From: Acetobacter lovaniensis
Lineage (GTDB): Bacteria > Pseudomonadota > Alphaproteobacteria > Acetobacterales > Acetobacteraceae
Direction of reading: 5' to 3'
Length of the DNA stretch: 64,000 bases
NCBI RefSeq assembly: GCF_014207635.1
Contig: NZ_JACHIE010000001.1
Span: forward strand, 186,001 to 250,000
Shown here in pieces: positions 10,154 to 19,909 of this stretch. The notes below the pieces were generated by a model. That model was not told where the DNA came from, did no database searches, and saw nothing but the letters and a program-made list of their open reading frames with translations. Within the stretch, counting starts at the first letter, position 1, and every line of letters begins with the position of its first letter. The position numbers were made by a program, and so were the translations under genes.

Positions 10154-12301
10154 GTGTCCAGCCCCCCATCCTTCACATCCGCTTCGGTTCCGCAATGGGC
10201 GAACGTGCCTGCCCTGCAGGCCCTGACCGCCCCGCTCGACAGCCTGAGCGGCGTTAATGTCGCCCGCTCGCGGCTTTTGGCCAGAATTGCCGGTGGCTCT
10301 CGGGTCACGGACCTGCTGTTCTGCCTGCCCGAAAGTGTAACGGACAGGCGGCTGCGCCCTTCTGTGGCACAACTCAGGACTGACACAATTGCAACAGTTT
10401 GCGGCACGGTGCAGGACGTGCGCGCCCCTACCCCACGCACCCGCCAGCCGTGGCGGGCCACGCTCTCGGACGGGACCGGGTTGCTGGAAATTGCTTTTTT
10501 CTCGCCATGGCAGGCCAAGCAGGCCACCACCGGGGCGGAGATTGCCGTATCGGGCAAAATCGAACGGTTTGGTGAGCGGCTGTGCATGACCTCGCCCGAC
10601 TACCTGCTTCCCGCCCGCCAAATTGAGCGCATTCCCCTGCTGGACCCGGTCTGGCCGCTGACTGCGGGCCTGTTTGCCGGGCAGGTCCGCCAGGCCATGA
10701 CCGCAGCGCTGGCCCTGCTCCCCCCGGACCTGCCCGAATGGCATGACCCAGCCCTGATCGCGCAAAAAAACTGGCCCGATTTTGTCACCGCTCTCACATG
10801 GATGCACAGGCCAGACAGTATTCCCGACAGCCACACAGGCACCAGCTGGCAGGCAGAGCGCTCCCGCGCACAGACCCGTCTGGCCTGTGACGAGCTACTG
10901 GCCGACCAGCTTGCCATGCGCATTGCCCAGCAGGCCACCCGCAGCCGCCCCGGCCGCAGCATGCAGGGCAATGGGCACCTGCAACAGCAGGCTCTTGCCG
11001 CCTTCGGACACCCGCTCACACACGGGCAGGCGCATGTACTGCGGCAGATAGAAGCCGATATGGCCGCCCCCCACCGCATGAGCAGGCTGCTGCAAGGCGA
11101 TGTGGGGGCAGGCAAAACACTGGTGGCCCTGCTGGCCATGCTCCGGGCGGTGGAGGCAGGCGCGCAGGCCGCCATTATGGCCCCGACCGAAATTCTGGCC
11201 CGCCAGCATGCTGCAACCTTTACGCGCCTGTCCCCCGTGCCGGTGGCGTTTTTATGCAGTTCGGTCAAAGGCAAGGCCCGCAAGCAGGCTCTGGCAGATA
11301 TGGCGGACGGCACAGCCAGGCTGGTGGTCGGCACCCATGCACTGGTGCAGGAAAGCGTAAAATTTGCAGACCTTGGGCTGGCCGTGGTGGATGAGCAGCA
11401 CCGCTTTGGCGTGGACCAGCGCCTGACACTGGTGGAAAAAGGCCACAAGGCGGATATGCTGGTCATGACCGCAACCCCCATACCGCGTACCCTGCTGCTC
11501 ACCCAGTTTGGGGATATGCAGGTCAGCCGTCTGGAGGGCAAACCATCTGGCCGCAAGCCTATCCGCACCTCCCTGCACAGCCTGAGCACCATGGACGATG
11601 TGCTTGAGGGCATTAGCCGCGCCCTTGAGGCCGGGGCCCAGATATTCTGGGTCTGCCCGCTTGTGTCCGAGAGCGAAGCGCTCGACATTGCCGCAGCCGA
11701 AGCCCGGCAGGCCGCTCTGATCGACCGGTTTGGTGATCTGGTGGGCATCGCCCACGGGCGGCAGGACACAAACACGCGCGAACAGGCCCTGCAGGATTTT
11801 GCCAACGGCCGCACCCGTATTCTGGTCGCCACAACCGTAATCGAAGTCGGGGTGGATGTGCCCAGTGCAACCATCATGGTCATTGAGCATGCCGAACGCT
11901 TTGGCCTTGCCCAGTTGCACCAGTTGCGCGGGCGCGTGGGCCGGGGGGCCAAGGCCTCTTACTGCCTAATGCTGCATGATGCGGGACTGGGGCAGACAGC
12001 CCGCCGCCGTCTGGCCTGCCTGCGCGAGACGGAAGATGGTTTTTTGATCGCGGATGAGGACTTTCGCCTACGCGGCGGGGGGGAAGCGACAGGCCGCAGG
12101 CAATCGGGCCTACCCGAATACCGCATGGCCCCGGAAATTCTGGTTGATCTGCTGCTCGACACCGCCCACGCCGAAGCCCAACGTATTCTGCCCGACACAG
12201 GGGCCAGACCAACCGGCACCTACCGGCTCCCGGCCTCGGCCCGTGTGCTGCTTACCCTTTTTGGCAAGGCGGACGCCTCCCGCATTTTTAGCGGCGGATA
12301 A
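10154..12301 (+). CDS. recG: ATP-dependent DNA helicase RecG
   Basis: RecG remodels stalled replication forks and branched DNA. The 715-residue product has an N-terminal wedge/OB-fold region (about 30-200), Walker A GDVGAGKT near 314-321, a DEQH box (VVDEQHRFG), a TATPIPRT motif and the QLRGRVGRG motif VI, followed by the short C-terminal TRG-like region. The start is a GTG at 10154, which has no in-frame ATG nearby. It is divergent from sdhE. After its stop, a 7-bp stem (12315-12321 with 12331-12337) lies before convergent thiE but lacks a T-run. Confidence 0.95.
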   Translation: MSSPPSFTSASVPQWANVPALQALTAPLDSLSGVNVARSRLLARIAGGSRVTDLLFCLPESVTDRRLRPSVAQLRTDTIATVCGTVQDVRAPTPRTRQPWRATLSDGTGLLEIAFFSPWQAKQATTGAEIAVSGKIERFGERLCMTSPDYLLPARQIERIPLLDPVWPLTAGLFAGQVRQAMTAALALLPPDLPEWHDPALIAQKNWPDFVTALTWMHRPDSIPDSHTGTSWQAERSRAQTRLACDELLADQLAMRIAQQATRSRPGRSMQGNGHLQQQALAAFGHPLTHGQAHVLRQIEADMAAPHRMSRLLQGDVGAGKTLVALLAMLRAVEAGAQAAIMAPTEILARQHAATFTRLSPVPVAFLCSSVKGKARKQALADMADGTARLVVGTHALVQESVKFADLGLAVVDEQHRFGVDQRLTLVEKGHKADMLVMTATPIPRTLLLTQFGDMQVSRLEGKPSGRKPIRTSLHSLSTMDDVLEGISRALEAGAQIFWVCPLVSESEALDIAAAEARQAALIDRFGDLVGIAHGRQDTNTREQALQDFANGRTRILVATTVIEVGVDVPSATIMVIEHAERFGLAQLHQLRGRVGRGAKASYCLMLHDAGLGQTARRRLACLRETEDGFLIADEDFRLRGGGEATGRRQSGLPEYRMAPEILVDLLLDTAHAEAQRILPDTGARPTGTYRLPASARVLLTLFGKADASRIFSGG

Positions 12302-12343
12302 AACGCACCCACCACGCAGGCAAGCTGTACGCCTGCGGTGGCG

Positions 12344-12952
12344 TCACACGCCTGTGGTGGCTTCCAGCCATGCCCGAACCTGCCCTTCCGGGTCCGCGTG
12401 CTGGGTAAAGGCGGATACGGCCGAAACGCAATCCGCCCCGGCGGCAAGGCACGACGGCGCACGCTCCAGCGTTATGCCGCCAATGGCAACCAGTGGCATG
12501 GTGCCGATACGCTGCTTCCACTCACGCAGTTTTTCCACACCTTGCGGGCCGAACGCCATTTTTTTGAGCCGGGTTTCCCATATCGGCCCCAGCGCCACAT
12601 AATCGGGAGTCAGGCCCAGAGCGCGTTCCAGTTCCTCCGGGCAATGCGTGCTTATGCCCACGCGCAGCCCCGCTTTGCGAATGGCCGGCATGTCTGCCGT
12701 ATCCAGATCTTCCTGTCCCAGATGGATGTAGGAAATACCCTCATCCAGCGCGAGCTGCCAAAAATCGTTCAGCACCAGACAAACGTCATGCTCTGCCGCA
12801 TACGTGCGCGCCTGACGCACCTGTGCGCGCAGTTCCTCACCTGGCAGGTCCTTGAGCCGTAGCTGAATAAAACGCGCACCCGCAGCGCCAAGGCGTTTGA
12901 CCCACTGGGCGTGATCCACAACCGGATAGAACTTCTGTGGTAGTGTGCTCAT
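12344..12952 (-). CDS. thiE: Thiamine phosphate synthase ThiE
   Basis: ThiE joins hydroxymethylpyrimidine diphosphate and the thiazole phosphate carboxylate to make thiamine phosphate. The 202-residue TIM-barrel product shows the diphosphate-binding QLRLKD segment, the NDFWQLAL and HLGQEDL stretches and the GPIWET segment that corresponds to GPIFPT in other ThiE proteins, followed by the VAIGGIT phosphate-binding loop. It is the last gene of thiO-thiS-thiG-thiE and its ATG overlaps the thiG end by 4 bp, so translation is coupled. The divergent WE at GPIWET suggests the alphaproteobacterial branch; TenI is an alternative but the operon favours ThiE. Confidence 0.88.
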   Translation of the reverse strand: MSTLPQKFYPVVDHAQWVKRLGAAGARFIQLRLKDLPGEELRAQVRQARTYAAEHDVCLVLNDFWQLALDEGISYIHLGQEDLDTADMPAIRKAGLRVGISTHCPEELERALGLTPDYVALGPIWETRLKKMAFGPQGVEKLREWKQRIGTMPLVAIGGITLERAPSCLAAGADCVSAVSAFTQHADPEGQVRAWLEATTGV

Positions 12953-13725
12953 CCCAAAAATGCCTTTCCTGCAACGGGAGTGGATGGGGCGGCCATATCG
13001 CGCGCTTCCATCGGGTCGGCCATACGTGCCAGCATACCGGCCTGCACAGCCAGACCAAAAGCCTGCGCCATGCGCACGGGGTCCCCCGCCTTGGCTACGG
13101 CGGTGTTGATCAACACGGCATCATACCCCAGTTCCAACGCCTGAGCGGCATGGGAGGGCACACCAATGCCCGCATCCACCACCAGCGGCACGGAGGGAAA
13201 ATGTGCCCGCATGGCCCGCAGGCCAAACAGGTTGTTCAGCCCCTTACCAGAGCCTATGGGAGCCCCCCACGGCATAAGCACCTCGCACCCTGCGGCCAGC
13301 AGACGCTCGGCTACCACAAGGTCTTCCGTGGTGTAGGGGAAAACCTTAAACCCTTCCTCGTTCAAAATCCGTGCGGCCTCCACCAGCCCGAACACATCGG
13401 GCTGGAGTGTATCTGCCTCACCGATCACCTCAAGCTTGATCCAGTCCGTGCCAAACACCTCGCGCGCCATATGCGCGGTTGTTACGGCCTCCTTGACCGT
13501 GTGGCACCCCGCCGTATTGGGCAGAACGGGCACACCCAGTTCATGCACCAAAGACCAGAATGCCTGCCCGGCCCGCTCCCCGGCGGACTCGCGGCGCAGG
13601 GAGACGGTCAACACCCCCGGGCGCGCGGCCAGAACGGCATCACGCAGGATTTCGGGGGATGGGTACTGCGCTGTGCCCAGCATAAGGGCGGAGGAGAGTG
13701 CCTGCCCGTAAAATAACGCCGTCAT
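12949..13725 (-). CDS. thiG: Thiazole synthase ThiG
   Basis: ThiG builds the thiazole ring from deoxyxylulose 5-phosphate, dehydroglycine and ThiS thiocarboxylate. The 258-residue product has the Schiff-base lysine in DWIKLEV (about residue 97), the PNTAGC segment, the [10 protein letters not shown] stretch and the [11 protein letters not shown] phosphate-binding region, all typical of ThiG. It starts 5 bp after the thiS stop and ends in a 4-bp overlap with thiE. Dehydroglycine would come from the ThiO glycine oxidase encoded in the same operon, the aerobic route rather than ThiH. Confidence 0.95.
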   Translation of the reverse strand: MTALFYGQALSSALMLGTAQYPSPEILRDAVLAARPGVLTVSLRRESAGERAGQAFWSLVHELGVPVLPNTAGCHTVKEAVTTAHMAREVFGTDWIKLEVIGEADTLQPDVFGLVEAARILNEEGFKVFPYTTEDLVVAERLLAAGCEVLMPWGAPIGSGKGLNNLFGLRAMRAHFPSVPLVVDAGIGVPSHAAQALELGYDAVLINTAVAKAGDPVRMAQAFGLAVQAGMLARMADPMEARDMAAPSTPVAGKAFLG

Positions 13726-13730
13726 GCTTT

Positions 13731-13928
13731 TTACCCCCCCTGCATAGGGGCAACAATTTCCACCCGCGCGCCGACTACGAGCGCTGCACGCTCGCGCTCG
13801 GTTTTTGGGACAAACTGCCCATTCAGCGCAGTGGCAATCCGCGCACCGGCGTATCCCAGCTCATCAATCAGCCCTGCCAGGGTTGTGGCGGATACGTCCT
13901 GCGCCTCATCATTGACGGTTATTTTCAT
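13731..13928 (-). CDS. thiS: Sulfur carrier protein ThiS
   Basis: This small (65-residue) ubiquitin-fold protein carries the sulfur for thiazole formation as a C-terminal thiocarboxylate. The C-terminus ends in Gly-Gly as required, and the ALNGQFVPK segment matches the usual ALN-x-x-V-P family stretch. It lies between thiO (20 bp) and thiG (5 bp). The adenylyltransferase that activates it (ThiF or MoeB) is not in the window. A MoaD identity is excluded by its place in the thi operon. Confidence 0.93.
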   Translation of the reverse strand: MKITVNDEAQDVSATTLAGLIDELGYAGARIATALNGQFVPKTERERAALVVGARVEIVAPMQGG

Positions 13929-13948
13929 CGGGCATTACTCCTTGGGGT

Positions 13949-14917
13949 TTAGGACCCAAAAACCAGATCTGCGGCCTCCCGTGCCCGAGCGGGGGAGAGC
14001 AGAAAACCATGGCGGTACATACCATTAACATAAATATGCTGCCCCTGCCGCACCACACGGGGCATGTTATCGGGGTAGGATGGACGCAGGCCTGTTCCCA
14101 TTTCCAGAATTTCCGCTTCGGCAAAGCCGGGGTGCAGGGTCCATGCGGAATTGAGCAGCTCCATCATGGAGCGTACGGTCATGCCGCCCGCATTCTCGCT
14201 TTCCACCATGGTCGCACCGACCATGAATACATGGTTATCACGCGGCACGATGTAAACCGGAATACGCGGGTGCAGCATGCGTACGGGCCGGTGCAGAATA
14301 ACATCTGGGCAATGGAGCAGCAGCATTTCGCCACGAACGCCGCGCAGGTGGTCGAGTTGATCCCTTACCCTCAGGCCCGTACAGTCCACCACCCAGTCAA
14401 ACCCGGCCTCGTCCGGGGCGGGCTCGGGGGCCACCAGCACCTGCCCTCCCATCTGCTCCAGCGCATGGGCCAGTGCAGGCAGGGCCTTGCGTGGGTCTAC
14501 ATGCCCTTCATCCGCAAAAAACAGGCCTTTTTGAAAACGCCCGGCAAGGTCCGGCTCCAGCCGTGCAATATCGGCCTCACCTACGGTTTCGTAGTGCGAG
14601 GTACGCCGCCCGAAGCGGGCCAGTTCCCCCACATCACGCGCGGGGGCCAGCACCAGACTGCCCTGCCTTACAACACCGGGAACATGGGTTGCCCACCAGT
14701 CCACCGAATCGACCGACTGGGCCGTAACTTCCGCCGGAGCCGATTCCGCCTCGCACCATGGGGCCAGCATGCCGCCCGCCATCCATGATGCACCAGCCCC
14801 GACCCGCTCCGCACAGTCATACAGGGTTACAACCCCGCCACGCTCCGCGAGTGTTACGGCGGCGGTCAGCCCCGCCACACCTGCACCTTTTACCAGAATG
14901 CGCGGTTTGCCGTTCAT
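13949..14917 (-). CDS. thiO: Glycine oxidase ThiO
   Basis: ThiO is an FAD-dependent oxidase that converts glycine to the dehydroglycine used by ThiG. The 322-residue product has an N-terminal dinucleotide-binding motif (VKGAGVAGLTAA), the ASWMAGGMLAPW stretch typical of ThiO/DAO proteins, and a C-terminal substrate domain with GLRPSYPDNMP and NGMYRHGFLLSPA. I chose ATG 14917, with the purine-rich site aaagcaggg just upstream, rather than the 16-residue-longer frame from 14965. It is the first gene of the thi operon; the 105 bp between it and the upstream DUF3429 gene hold no recognisable TPP riboswitch. Confidence 0.9.
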   Translation of the reverse strand: MNGKPRILVKGAGVAGLTAAVTLAERGGVVTLYDCAERVGAGASWMAGGMLAPWCEAESAPAEVTAQSVDSVDWWATHVPGVVRQGSLVLAPARDVGELARFGRRTSHYETVGEADIARLEPDLAGRFQKGLFFADEGHVDPRKALPALAHALEQMGGQVLVAPEPAPDEAGFDWVVDCTGLRVRDQLDHLRGVRGEMLLLHCPDVILHRPVRMLHPRIPVYIVPRDNHVFMVGATMVESENAGGMTVRSMMELLNSAWTLHPGFAEAEILEMGTGLRPSYPDNMPRVVRQGQHIYVNGMYRHGFLLSPARAREAADLVFGS

Positions 14918-15022
14918 AAGCCCTGCTTTCCACTTCCTGACTGATATGCGCGTCTTATGCGACACCTGCGTGTTATAACATACCCGGCACAGTTTTTAGC
15001 GCACCGGTCCAGCGTCTGCCAT

Positions 15023-15499
15023 TCACAAAAAACGAACCAGCAGCACCATAAGCAGACAACACTCCGTAACCGCCGTTACAATCCAGCGTACGCCCATATA
15101 GCCCGGCGGTACCCAGCCGCGCCGCCATGCCGCGCGCTCGGCCATGGCGACAAGTGCAAATGCAGCTATCAGCACGGCAATCCCGGCCAGAGGATGCCAC
15201 ATAAACCCCGTGCAGGCTGCAACCCAGCCCAGCAGAGCGGGCACAACACCCGCCAGCAGACGCACATGGTCCGTATGTGCGGCAGACGCTACAATAATGG
15301 TGCGTTCCATCTCCAGCGCCTGCCCCCAGTGCACGGCACCAAGAAAGGAAAGGGAGATGGCTCCGTAAAACAGTTCGGCCATGAGCAGATTGGGCACGGG
15401 GACGTGGGAATCGTAAAACACTATGGCGCATGTGCATAAGACATAGGGCACAACCCCTGCCAGCATCAGAACCACACCCAGAAACGGAAGCTTCTTCAT
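15023..15499 (-). CDS. DUF3429 membrane protein
   Basis: The product is a 158-residue integral membrane protein with about five hydrophobic segments. It carries the GAVHWG motif after the second segment, which marks the DUF3429 family; the function of this family is not known. The frame is open to 15598, but ATG 15499 fits the start of the first hydrophobic helix (MKKLPFLGVVLML) and has aggg a few bases upstream. It is upstream of and parallel to thiO across 105 bp and divergent from eno. A second, longer frame over the same DNA (14973-15560) is a shadow. Confidence 0.75.
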   Translation of the reverse strand: MKKLPFLGVVLMLAGVVPYVLCTCAIVFYDSHVPVPNLLMAELFYGAISLSFLGAVHWGQALEMERTIIVASAAHTDHVRLLAGVVPALLGWVAACTGFMWHPLAGIAVLIAAFALVAMAERAAWRRGWVPPGYMGVRWIVTAVTECCLLMVLLVRFL

Positions 15500-15661
15500 A
15501 GGGGAACAGACACCCTTTTCTCTGTATTTTCTTGTTCTCAGTGTTGACAGAAAAGCCCAAGACGCTGCCACTAGCAACCGCGTGGAGGAAAGCTCCATAC
15601 AGGTAGCATCATAGATTCAAGAATAAGAAACGACGGCACCAGCCCCAGCCAGTGCCACTGA

Positions 15662-16960
<1,299 letters not shown>

Positions 16961-17008
16961 AGACTGGAGCGCAGGCAGGGTTTTCTGCCCCTATGCAACG
17001 CCAGATCA

Positions 17009-17039
17009 GGCCGGTCCCTTGTGGGACCGGCTTTTTTTT
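17009..17039 (+). terminator. Rho-independent terminator of eno
   Basis: An 8-bp GC-rich stem (17011-17018 with 17023-17030), extendable by one or two pairs at the base, closes a 4-base loop and is followed by eight T residues (17032-17039). It lies 48 bp after the eno stop. Confidence 0.9.
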
Positions 17040-17138
17040 GTATGCAACACCCTTCCCTATCTGGCGTAACATGAGTTACAGATTACGCTGTATTCATGTC
17101 TCTTGGTAACCACGACTCTGGCAAGGAGCTGACCAAAA

Positions 17139-17468
17139 GTGCAGATTGGCCGTTTCTTTCGCCGCGTTGTACGCGCCGTGGTGCCACCTTTGGCATTTTT
17201 AAGCATTGCCGGTTACTTTGGCTGGAACGCCACACAGGGCGACCACGGCATGCAGGCCTACCAGCAGCAGCTTGGCCTGCTGGAACAGGCCAAACAGGCC
17301 CGCACGGACGCACAGGCCGAACAGAACGCATGGAAGCGCCGCGTCAATGGCCTGCGTGAAAACACGCTGGATACGGATATTCTGGATGAACGTGCCCGTG
17401 CCATGCTGAACATGGCCAACCGCAATGATGTGGTTGTCCCCTACGACCGGCGCGATCCGCTTTTTTAA
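17139..17468 (+). CDS. ftsB: Cell division protein FtsB/DivIC family
   Basis: FtsB is a small bitopic membrane protein that joins FtsL and FtsQ in the divisome. The 109-residue product has a basic N-terminus, one membrane segment (about 12-30, PPLAFLSIAGYFGW), a Gln/Ala-rich coiled coil (about 38-75) and the family C-terminal pattern with DILDERARAMLNM and DPLF. The start is a GTG at 17139 preceded by aaggag at 10-11 bases. It lies downstream of eno, the usual alphaproteobacterial position, but has its own 100-bp upstream region after the eno terminator. Confidence 0.88.
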   Translation: MQIGRFFRRVVRAVVPPLAFLSIAGYFGWNATQGDHGMQAYQQQLGLLEQAKQARTDAQAEQNAWKRRVNGLRENTLDTDILDERARAMLNMANRNDVVVPYDRRDPLF

Positions 17469-17540
17469 CCCTACCCAGCACATGTGCCAGCCGGGTTGAC
17501 CGGGCGTGAGCCTGTATGCCCTGCATAAAAAACCCACATA

Positions 17541-17569
17541 AAAAAACGGCGCAATGGCGCCGTTTTTTT
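17541..17569. terminator. Bidirectional terminator between ftsB and rpmG
   Basis: A 6-bp all-GC stem (17547-17552 with 17557-17562) with a 4-base loop is flanked by six A residues on the left and seven T residues on the right. It therefore gives a U-tract on both strands and can end both ftsB (+) and rpmG (-) transcripts. Confidence 0.85.
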
Positions 17570-17592
17570 ATAAGATACCGATCTGGCCAGAA

Positions 17593-17760
17593 TTACTTGA
17601 TTTTGGCTTCACGGAATACGACGTGCTTGCGTGCAACCGGGTCGTACTTCTTCAGTTCCATTTTACCCGTGTGAGCGCGGGCATTTTTCTTGGTCACATA
17701 GAAGTAACCGGTGTCAGCCGTCGAGACGAGACGGATCTTGATGACGTTGGTCTTGGCCAT
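17593..17760 (-). CDS. rpmG: 50S ribosomal protein L33
   Basis: This short gene encodes 55 residues beginning [14 protein letters not shown] and ending in the basic VVFREAKIK tail. The YFYVTKKN and MELKKYDPV segments match L33 of the large ribosomal subunit. The zinc-binding cysteine pairs of the C+ paralogue are absent, so this is the C-minus form typical of Proteobacteria. The ATG at 17760 has a gaggaag ribosome site upstream. The gene stands alone, divergent from moeA, with a strong terminator 24 bp after the stop and a 6-bp hairpin (17787-17792 with 17800-17805) in its leader. Confidence 0.97.
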   Translation of the reverse strand: MAKTNVIKIRLVSTADTGYFYVTKKNARAHTGKMELKKYDPVARKHVVFREAKIK

Positions 17761-17904
17761 GACTTCCTCAGCAGAACATATTTACAGAGCCGGTCCATAC
17801 GGCTCCGGCGGTGTTCAAGTTGCGGCAAAATGCGCATACAAAGGCAAAAGGTCAAGCTTTCTTACATCAATATGGCGCCACGGACGCCAAAAGGAGACGA
17901 ATTC

Positions 17905-19101
17905 ATGCTGGATGTGGCAACCGCGCGGGCCAGAATTCTGGAAAATCTGCTGCCGTGCGGTCAGGAAACCGTCGCCCTGAGTGCCGCATGTGGCCGCATT
18001 CTGGCTCAGGACGTGCAGGCACGCAGGGCCAACCCGCCAGTCTGTGTGTCTGCAATGGACGGATACGCCGTAAGGGCGGCAGATACCCGTCCGGGCGCTG
18101 TATTGCGGATTATAGACGAGGCCCCCGCAGGCAGGCCGTCTGCCCGCACCGTGGCTGCGGGTGACTGTATCCGGCTTTTTACAGGTAGCCAGATACCTGC
18201 CGGGGCGGATGCCGTTATTATTCAGGAAAACACACAGCGGACAGACCAGCAGGTCCTGCTCACGCAGGCTGTCACAGCAGGGCAGTTCGTTCGCCCACAG
18301 GGACAGGACTTTGCCCAAGGTGCCGTGCTGTTGAGCGCAGGCAGCAGACTCGGCCCGCGGGATATAGGGCTGGCGGCCGCTGGCGGGCTGGTCTGGCTGC
18401 CGGTGTTCCGCCGCCCCCGTGTGGGGATTCTGGCTACGGGGGACGAAATCCTTCTGCCCGGTGATACCGCCCCACCTGATGGCATTTTCAACTCCGCCTC
18501 CTTCATGCTGGCAGCCCTGCTGGGGCAGAACGGAGCAGACTCCATTGTGCTGCCCGTTGCGCGCGACAATGCCACATCGCTCTCCAGCGCATTTGCCCAT
18601 ACCCGTGATCTGAACATGCTGATCACCATTGGCGGTGCCAGTGTGGGGGCTTACGATCTGGTGCGCCCAACGCTGGAAAAAGCCGGGCTTGTCCAGAACT
18701 TCTGGAAAATTGCCATGCGTCCGGGCAAACCGCTCATGTCCGGCACACTCAACGGCATGCCTGTGCTTGGCTTGCCCGGCAACCCCGTTGCAGCACTGGT
18801 TTGCAGTCTGGTGTTTGTGCTGCCTGCCCTGCGCAAACTCATGGGGGCCTGCGTGGCAGACACTCTGGAGACCCAGACCGCATTACTGGGCGCGGATGTA
18901 CCCGAAAATGACCAGCGGCAGGATTTTTTGCGGGCCACACTCCAGACCACCGCCGACGGCCTGCCTGTAGCCACACCGTTTGAACAGCAGGGGTCGGCAC
19001 AACTGAATATTCTGGCCAAAAGTCAGGCACTTATTGTACGCCCTCCCCGCGCTCCCGCCCAAAAAGCAGGCACACCTTGCCAGATTATGCCACTGCCCTG
19101 A
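17905..19101 (+). CDS. moeA: Molybdopterin molybdenumtransferase MoeA
   Basis: MoeA inserts molybdate into adenylylated molybdopterin. The 398-residue product has the N-terminal [10 protein letters not shown] motif, the [16 protein letters not shown] segment, the molybdopterin-binding domain with GILATGDEI and [21 protein letters not shown], and the LPGNPVA stretch near the C-terminus. ATG 17905 follows an ideal aaggaga site; the frame is open back to 17554 but that stretch is antisense to rpmG. moeA directly precedes lexA, as in other Alphaproteobacteria, although the lexA promoter begins only a few bases after the moeA stop. Confidence 0.95.
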   Translation: MLDVATARARILENLLPCGQETVALSAACGRILAQDVQARRANPPVCVSAMDGYAVRAADTRPGAVLRIIDEAPAGRPSARTVAAGDCIRLFTGSQIPAGADAVIIQENTQRTDQQVLLTQAVTAGQFVRPQGQDFAQGAVLLSAGSRLGPRDIGLAAAGGLVWLPVFRRPRVGILATGDEILLPGDTAPPDGIFNSASFMLAALLGQNGADSIVLPVARDNATSLSSAFAHTRDLNMLITIGGASVGAYDLVRPTLEKAGLVQNFWKIAMRPGKPLMSGTLNGMPVLGLPGNPVAALVCSLVFVLPALRKLMGACVADTLETQTALLGADVPENDQRQDFLRATLQTTADGLPVATPFEQQGSAQLNILAKSQALIVRPPRAPAQKAGTPCQIMPLP

Positions 19102-19109
19102 TTTTAATA

Positions 19110-19137
19110 TTGACAAAAACAAGAACTTACATAGAAC
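19110..19137 (+). promoter_or_regulatory. lexA promoter with LexA (SOS) box
   Basis: The direct repeat GAAC-N7-GAAC at 19123-19137 is the alphaproteobacterial LexA box (the same as GTTC-N7-GTTC on the other strand). A perfect TTGACA lies at 19110-19115, and the box covers the place expected for the -10 element (around 19132-19137). The site is 50 bp before the lexA start codon and 21 bp after the moeA stop, so LexA would repress its own gene without necessarily silencing moeA. Confidence 0.85.
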
Positions 19138-19186
19138 AAACCATAAGATTGATGTTCCATTCCAAACAGCCAGACCGAGGTGCGAC

Positions 19187-19840
19187 ATGCTGACCCGAAA
19201 ACAGCACAAGCTTCTTTTTTTCATTGATTCGCACCTCAAGCAGACCGGCTTTTCTCCTTCTTTTGACGAGATGCGCGAAGCCATGGGCCTGCGCTCCAAG
19301 TCCGGTATCCATCGCCTGATCTCGGGGCTGGAAGAACGCGGTTTTCTGCGTCGCCACCATCACCGCGCCCGTGCGCTGGAAGTCATCCAGCTCCCCGAAA
19401 TGAAAGAGGAACTGCCCACCAACGTCATCCGCGGCAGTTTTACCCGGCAGAAGCAGGACCCGGTTAAAATCCCGCTTTATGGCCGCATTGCTGCCGGACT
19501 GCCGATTGAAGCCATGGCGGACACCTCCAACACCCTTTCCATCCCCGCAGACATGCTGGGTTCGGGAGATTATTACGCGCTGGAAGTGGCCGGGGATTCC
19601 ATGATCGAAGCCGGGATTCTGGATGGCGATCAGGTCATTATCAAAAAATCGGATCAGGCTGAAAACGGGCAGATTATCGTCGCCCTGATTGACGGGCAGG
19701 AAGTCACGCTCAAGCGCCTGCGCCGCAAAGGCAACATGATCGCCCTTGAACCCGCCAATGCCCGCTACGAAACCCGCATTGTTCCTGCTGAACGGCTGGT
19801 TATTCAAGGCCATCTGGCCGGTTTGATCCGCCAGTACTAA
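19187..19840 (+). CDS. lexA: SOS repressor LexA
   Basis: LexA represses DNA-damage genes and cleaves itself when RecA filaments form. The 217-residue product has an N-terminal winged-helix domain (1-70, [13 protein letters not shown]), a linker, and the S24 peptidase domain. The cleavage site is Ala103-Gly104 (RIAAGLP), the nucleophile Ser138 (GDSMIEAG) and the general base Lys176 (VTLKRL), so all key residues are present. ATG 19187 is chosen because the DNA-binding domain begins there; the frame extends upstream to 19034 over the promoter. Self-regulation is supported by the LexA box upstream. Confidence 0.97.
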   Translation: MLTRKQHKLLFFIDSHLKQTGFSPSFDEMREAMGLRSKSGIHRLISGLEERGFLRRHHHRARALEVIQLPEMKEELPTNVIRGSFTRQKQDPVKIPLYGRIAAGLPIEAMADTSNTLSIPADMLGSGDYYALEVAGDSMIEAGILDGDQVIIKKSDQAENGQIIVALIDGQEVTLKRLRRKGNMIALEPANARYETRIVPAERLVIQGHLAGLIRQY

Positions 19841-19848
19841 ACACCAGG

Positions 19849-19873
19849 GGCCACGCCTGATTAGGACGTGGCC
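19849..19873. terminator. Hairpin after lexA (possible terminator)
   Basis: A 7-bp stem (19849-19855 with 19867-19873), with further inner pairing, lies 8 bp after the lexA stop. It separates convergent lexA and bioCD. The T-content after it is low, so termination is only likely. Confidence 0.4.
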
Positions 19874-19909
19874 ATTGTGATTTCCCTGCCTTTAAACGCG
19901 CATATGCCG

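Noticed and set aside
14918-15022. TPP riboswitch before thiO
   Set aside because: The conserved riboswitch elements were looked for on the minus strand and not found.
14973-15560. A 195-codon frame over the DUF3429 gene
   Set aside because: It shares the DNA with the DUF3429 frame, which has membrane segments and the family motif. The alternative is a Cys/Arg-rich shadow.
17554-17904. A 117-codon N-terminal extension of moeA
   Set aside because: It runs antisense through rpmG and has no MoeA-like residues. ATG 17905 has an ideal ribosome site.
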